This document shows positions 7,297 to 8,674 of a DNA stretch of 8,674 bases, one piece after another. The notes beneath the pieces were generated by a model. It made no database searches and was not told where the DNA came from. It was given only the letters and a program-made list of their open reading frames with translations. Each line of letters starts with the position of its first letter. Within the stretch, counting starts at the first letter, position 1. Made by a program: the position numbers and the translations under genes. This DNA comes from an uncultured Mollicutes bacterium (GTDB lineage Bacteria; Bacillota_I; Bacilli_A; RFN20; CAG-826): contig CALBGF010000097.1 of assembly GCA_937893635.1 (NCBI GenBank), positions 1 through 8,674 on the forward strand, given 5' to 3'.

Positions 7297-7325
7297 ATTA
7301 TAGGACATTTTTCTGACTTTGTCAA
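7297..7325 (-). promoter_or_regulatory. Minus-strand consensus promoter of the HTH-like gene
   Basis: On the minus strand, TTGACA (7325-7320) and TATAAT (7302-7297) flank a 17-base spacer. The spacer is nearly identical to that of the promoter at 7534. The promoter starts just after the stop of the upstream minus-strand gene. Confidence 0.87.
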
Positions 7326-7332
7326 GAACTTT

Positions 7333-7512
7333 TTAACTTTCATTTTCGATTTTTTCAATAGGTTTAGTAAACACTCTACAAGTTCATTTACCTTCGCTAT
7401 CAAAAGAAAATCCAATAGTATCAACATAATATTCTTCGTTATCGACAATAATCTTTAATTCCGCACCTTTTGGTGTGCGTTTTAAAACTTTTTGAATGTC
7501 TTTGATATTCAT
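7333..7512 (-). CDS. TGA-recoded small unknown protein, 59 aa
   Basis: The minus-strand ATG at 7512 follows AAGGAG with good spacing and lies behind a consensus promoter. Under the standard code the frame stops after 42 codons at TGA (7386-7384). Reading that TGA as Trp gives GKWTCRVFTKPIEKI and a TAA at 7335-7333, directly before the next promoter. The protein is small and charged, with likely beta strands (LKIIVDNEEYYVDTIGF), no membrane segment and no recognised family. It is the second gene here that needs TGA = Trp. The alternative is a genuine 42-residue protein ending at TGA, but TGA ends no other gene in the window. Confidence 0.78.
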
Positions 7513-7533
7513 TGTTTTTCTCCTTACATAGAT

Positions 7534-7562
7534 ATTATAGAACATTTTTCTGGCTTTGTCAA
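7534..7562 (-). promoter_or_regulatory. Minus-strand consensus promoter of the recoded small gene
   Basis: On the minus strand, TTGACA (7562-7557) and TATAAT (7539-7534) flank a 17-base spacer. Only two of 29 positions differ from the promoter at 7297. It lies back to back with the rightward promoter at 7617. Confidence 0.88.
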
Positions 7563-7616
7563 GAAAAATTACGTATCAAGTTTAAAGGTTTTAAAAAAAT
7601 TTGAACCAAAATAATC
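7563..7616. other. AT-rich spacer between divergent promoters
   Basis: These 54 bases separate the -35 boxes of two divergent promoters. They are rich in A and T and contain a loose inverted repeat (GGTT at 7588-7591 with AACC at 7604-7607). A regulator could bind here, but no operator is clear. Confidence 0.4.
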
Positions 7617-7645
7617 TTGACAAAATCAAAAAAATCTAGTATAAT
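7617..7645 (+). promoter_or_regulatory. Consensus promoter of the DUF1599-PhoH operon
   Basis: TTGACA at 7617-7622 and TATAAT at 7640-7645 are separated by 17 bases. The spacer shares AAA-TCA-AAAAAT-T positions with the two minus-strand promoters nearby. Transcription should begin near 7652. Confidence 0.87.
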
Positions 7646-7673
7646 AAATATATAATGTAAAGGAGCATAAATT

Positions 7674-7970
7674 ATGACAAATCAACAAAAGATTGATCGT
7701 TTCCATGAGATTGTTAATGAGATGGCAAATCTATATGCCAAAAAGAATAACAACTATGGAGATAGTTTTGGTAAACTCTTTCAAGACTTAGGACCTATCG
7801 CAGGTTTAGTGCCGCTTCACAATAAATTAGATCGTATAACTAATTTAATTCGTGGTGGACAAAATGATTTTGAAAGCGTAGAAGACACATTAAAAGATTT
7901 AGCTTGCTATGCGGTAATGAATTTAATTGCAATGGAAGAAGATCAAGATAGTATGTGTGAGGAGAAATAA
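7674..7970 (+). CDS. DUF1599 / Nmad1-like protein, 98 aa
   Basis: This resembles the DUF1599 family, also named nucleotide modification associated domain 1. The family is common in phages and linked by context to modified nucleotides, but its reaction is not known to me. Supporting segments are YAKKNNNYGDSF (21-32), GLVPLHNKLDRITNLI (44-59) and FESVEDTLKDLACYAVMNLI (66-85), all highly typical. The conserved acidic and His/Lys residues suggest an all-alpha fold related to MazG-type nucleotide hydrolases; that link is inference. AAAGGAG precedes the ATG. The stop overlaps the next start by one base (TAATG), so it is co-translated with PhoH. There are no Trp codons. Confidence 0.88.
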   Translation: MTNQQKIDRFHEIVNEMANLYAKKNNNYGDSFGKLFQDLGPIAGLVPLHNKLDRITNLIRGGQNDFESVEDTLKDLACYAVMNLIAMEEDQDSMCEEK

Positions 7971-8668
7971 TGGCAGTAGTAGGAATTAAAACAGATGGAA
8001 ATCCTGAGCAAAAGGAATTAATCCGTCTTATTATGGAAAAGGAAGGTAGTGGGCACGGTATTATTATCTGCACGGGTAATGCGGGCACTGGTAAGAATTA
8101 TGTCTCTCTTGCCGCGGCATTGCAATGCTTAATAGAGAAAAAATATCAAACCATTTATTATGGACGAAATCCTGTTCAATGCGGGGAAGAAATGGGCTTC
8201 TTAGCAGGAGACCTTGATGATAAATACGAACCTTTCTTAGAGCCGCTCAAAGATAATATTAAGGCAATTGCACAATGTCATGGCATTAGCGTTGGCGATG
8301 CTATGAATAAAATAATTGCTTTACCTATTGCATTTTTAAGAGGACGTAGTTTAGATCAATCAATTATTATTATTGATGAATGTCAAAATTTAGACTTAAA
8401 TACATTACAGACAATTATTACACGAAAAGGTAAATGGTCTAAGTTAATTTTATTAGGTTCTTATAACCAAATAGACGATAGTAAACAATTGCGTTATGAG
8501 AAATGCGATTTTGAAGAATTAACAAATCACTTAACAACTTTATTCCCTGATTACGTGGCGCATATTACGCTTTATAAATCAATGCGTGATGAAATGACCG
8601 CGGAATTAGATAATGCTTGTTTTGAATTAAAGACTAAACTAGCTCGAGAACGTAATAGTAAGAGGTAA
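7970..8668 (+). CDS. phoH: PhoH-like P-loop ATPase, 232 aa
   Basis: The PhoH family is widespread in phages; its members bind ATP and some act on RNA or as helicases, but the phage role is unsettled. Visible motifs: Walker A GNAGTGKN (36-43); the family signature GRNPVQCGEEMGFLAGDL (65-82) followed by KYEPFLEPLKDNI; FLRGRSL (122-128); Walker B and DExQN box IIIIDECQN (132-140); GSYNQID (163-169); YKSMRDEM (202-209). Two key sites differ from the usual sequence: Asn43 replaces the Walker A Thr, and Ser164 replaces the Asp of the usual GD-x-x-Q-x-D motif. Length fits a PhoH domain without extra domains. The start overlaps the upstream stop. Its one Trp codon is TGG, and the stop is TAA. Confidence 0.92.
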   Translation: MAVVGIKTDGNPEQKELIRLIMEKEGSGHGIIICTGNAGTGKNYVSLAAALQCLIEKKYQTIYYGRNPVQCGEEMGFLAGDLDDKYEPFLEPLKDNIKAIAQCHGISVGDAMNKIIALPIAFLRGRSLDQSIIIIDECQNLDLNTLQTIITRKGKWSKLILLGSYNQIDDSKQLRYEKCDFEELTNHLTTLFPDYVAHITLYKSMRDEMTAELDNACFELKTKLARERNSKR

Positions 8669-8670
8669 AA

Positions 8671-8674
8671 ATGA
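8671..8674 (+). CDS. Start of a further gene, cut by the window edge
   Basis: An ATG at 8671 follows AGAGGT (8661-8666), two bases after the PhoH stop codon, the spacing seen elsewhere in this operon. Only the start codon and one base are present, so the product is unknown. Confidence 0.5.

Noticed and set aside
7252..7458. 68-codon plus-strand ORF
   Set aside because: It is antisense to the recoded minus-strand gene and its promoter, has no good ribosome binding site, and is rich in Phe and Ile as expected of a shadow frame.
7840..8088. 82-codon minus-strand ORF
   Set aside because: It is antisense to the DUF1599 and PhoH genes, both clearly supported by motifs.
1..8674. CRISPR array, IS element or rRNA gene
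   Set aside because: No regularly spaced repeats, transposase, terminal inverted repeats or rRNA-like sequence were seen.

Overview
The window looks like part of a tailed-phage genome (free or integrated) from a low-GC host with Bacillota- or Mollicutes-like signals. Genes are tightly packed, with strong AGGAGG-type ribosome binding sites and TTGACA-17-TATAAT promoters. The recognisable products are a UvrD-like helicase, an ATP-dependent DNA ligase, a PhoH-like ATPase and a DUF1599/Nmad1 protein. No capsid, terminase, integrase or tRNA gene was seen, so the host cannot be named.

The main feature is stop-codon recoding. The stretch 2912-4897 appears as several broken ORFs under the standard code, but all pieces lie in one frame. 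They are interrupted only by six TGA codons and form one 661-residue protein when TGA is read as Trp (code 4). A second gene, on the minus strand at 7333-7512, has one internal TGA and also becomes complete. No gene in the window ends in TGA; every stop is TAA or TAG. The helicase, ligase, PhoH and other genes use TGG for all 21 of their Trp codons, so they would also be readable under the standard code.

Layout. (1) 21-4897, rightward operon: an unknown protein, then a UvrD-like helicase interrupted between the Lys and Thr of its Walker A motif by a 352-residue intein with a LAGLIDADG endonuclease, then the recoded, Asn/Tyr-rich and probably structural protein, ending in a strong terminator. 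(2) 4911-6699, rightward: a promoter overlapping that terminator, a 42-residue ORF, the DNA ligase, a second promoter, two small unknown ORFs and a terminator. (3) About 6711-6813: a GC-rich, foldable non-coding stretch. (4) 6824-7562, leftward: two small genes, each with its own near-identical promoter; the second has a long leader with a possible pseudoknot. (5) 7617-8674, rightward: a divergent promoter drives the DUF1599 gene and the PhoH gene, and another gene starts at the window edge.

The intein carries the Trp, Cys and Thr of a class 3 intein and begins with Ala. Helicase activity should therefore depend on protein splicing. The recoded genes would depend on a UGA-reading tRNA, which is not encoded in this window.
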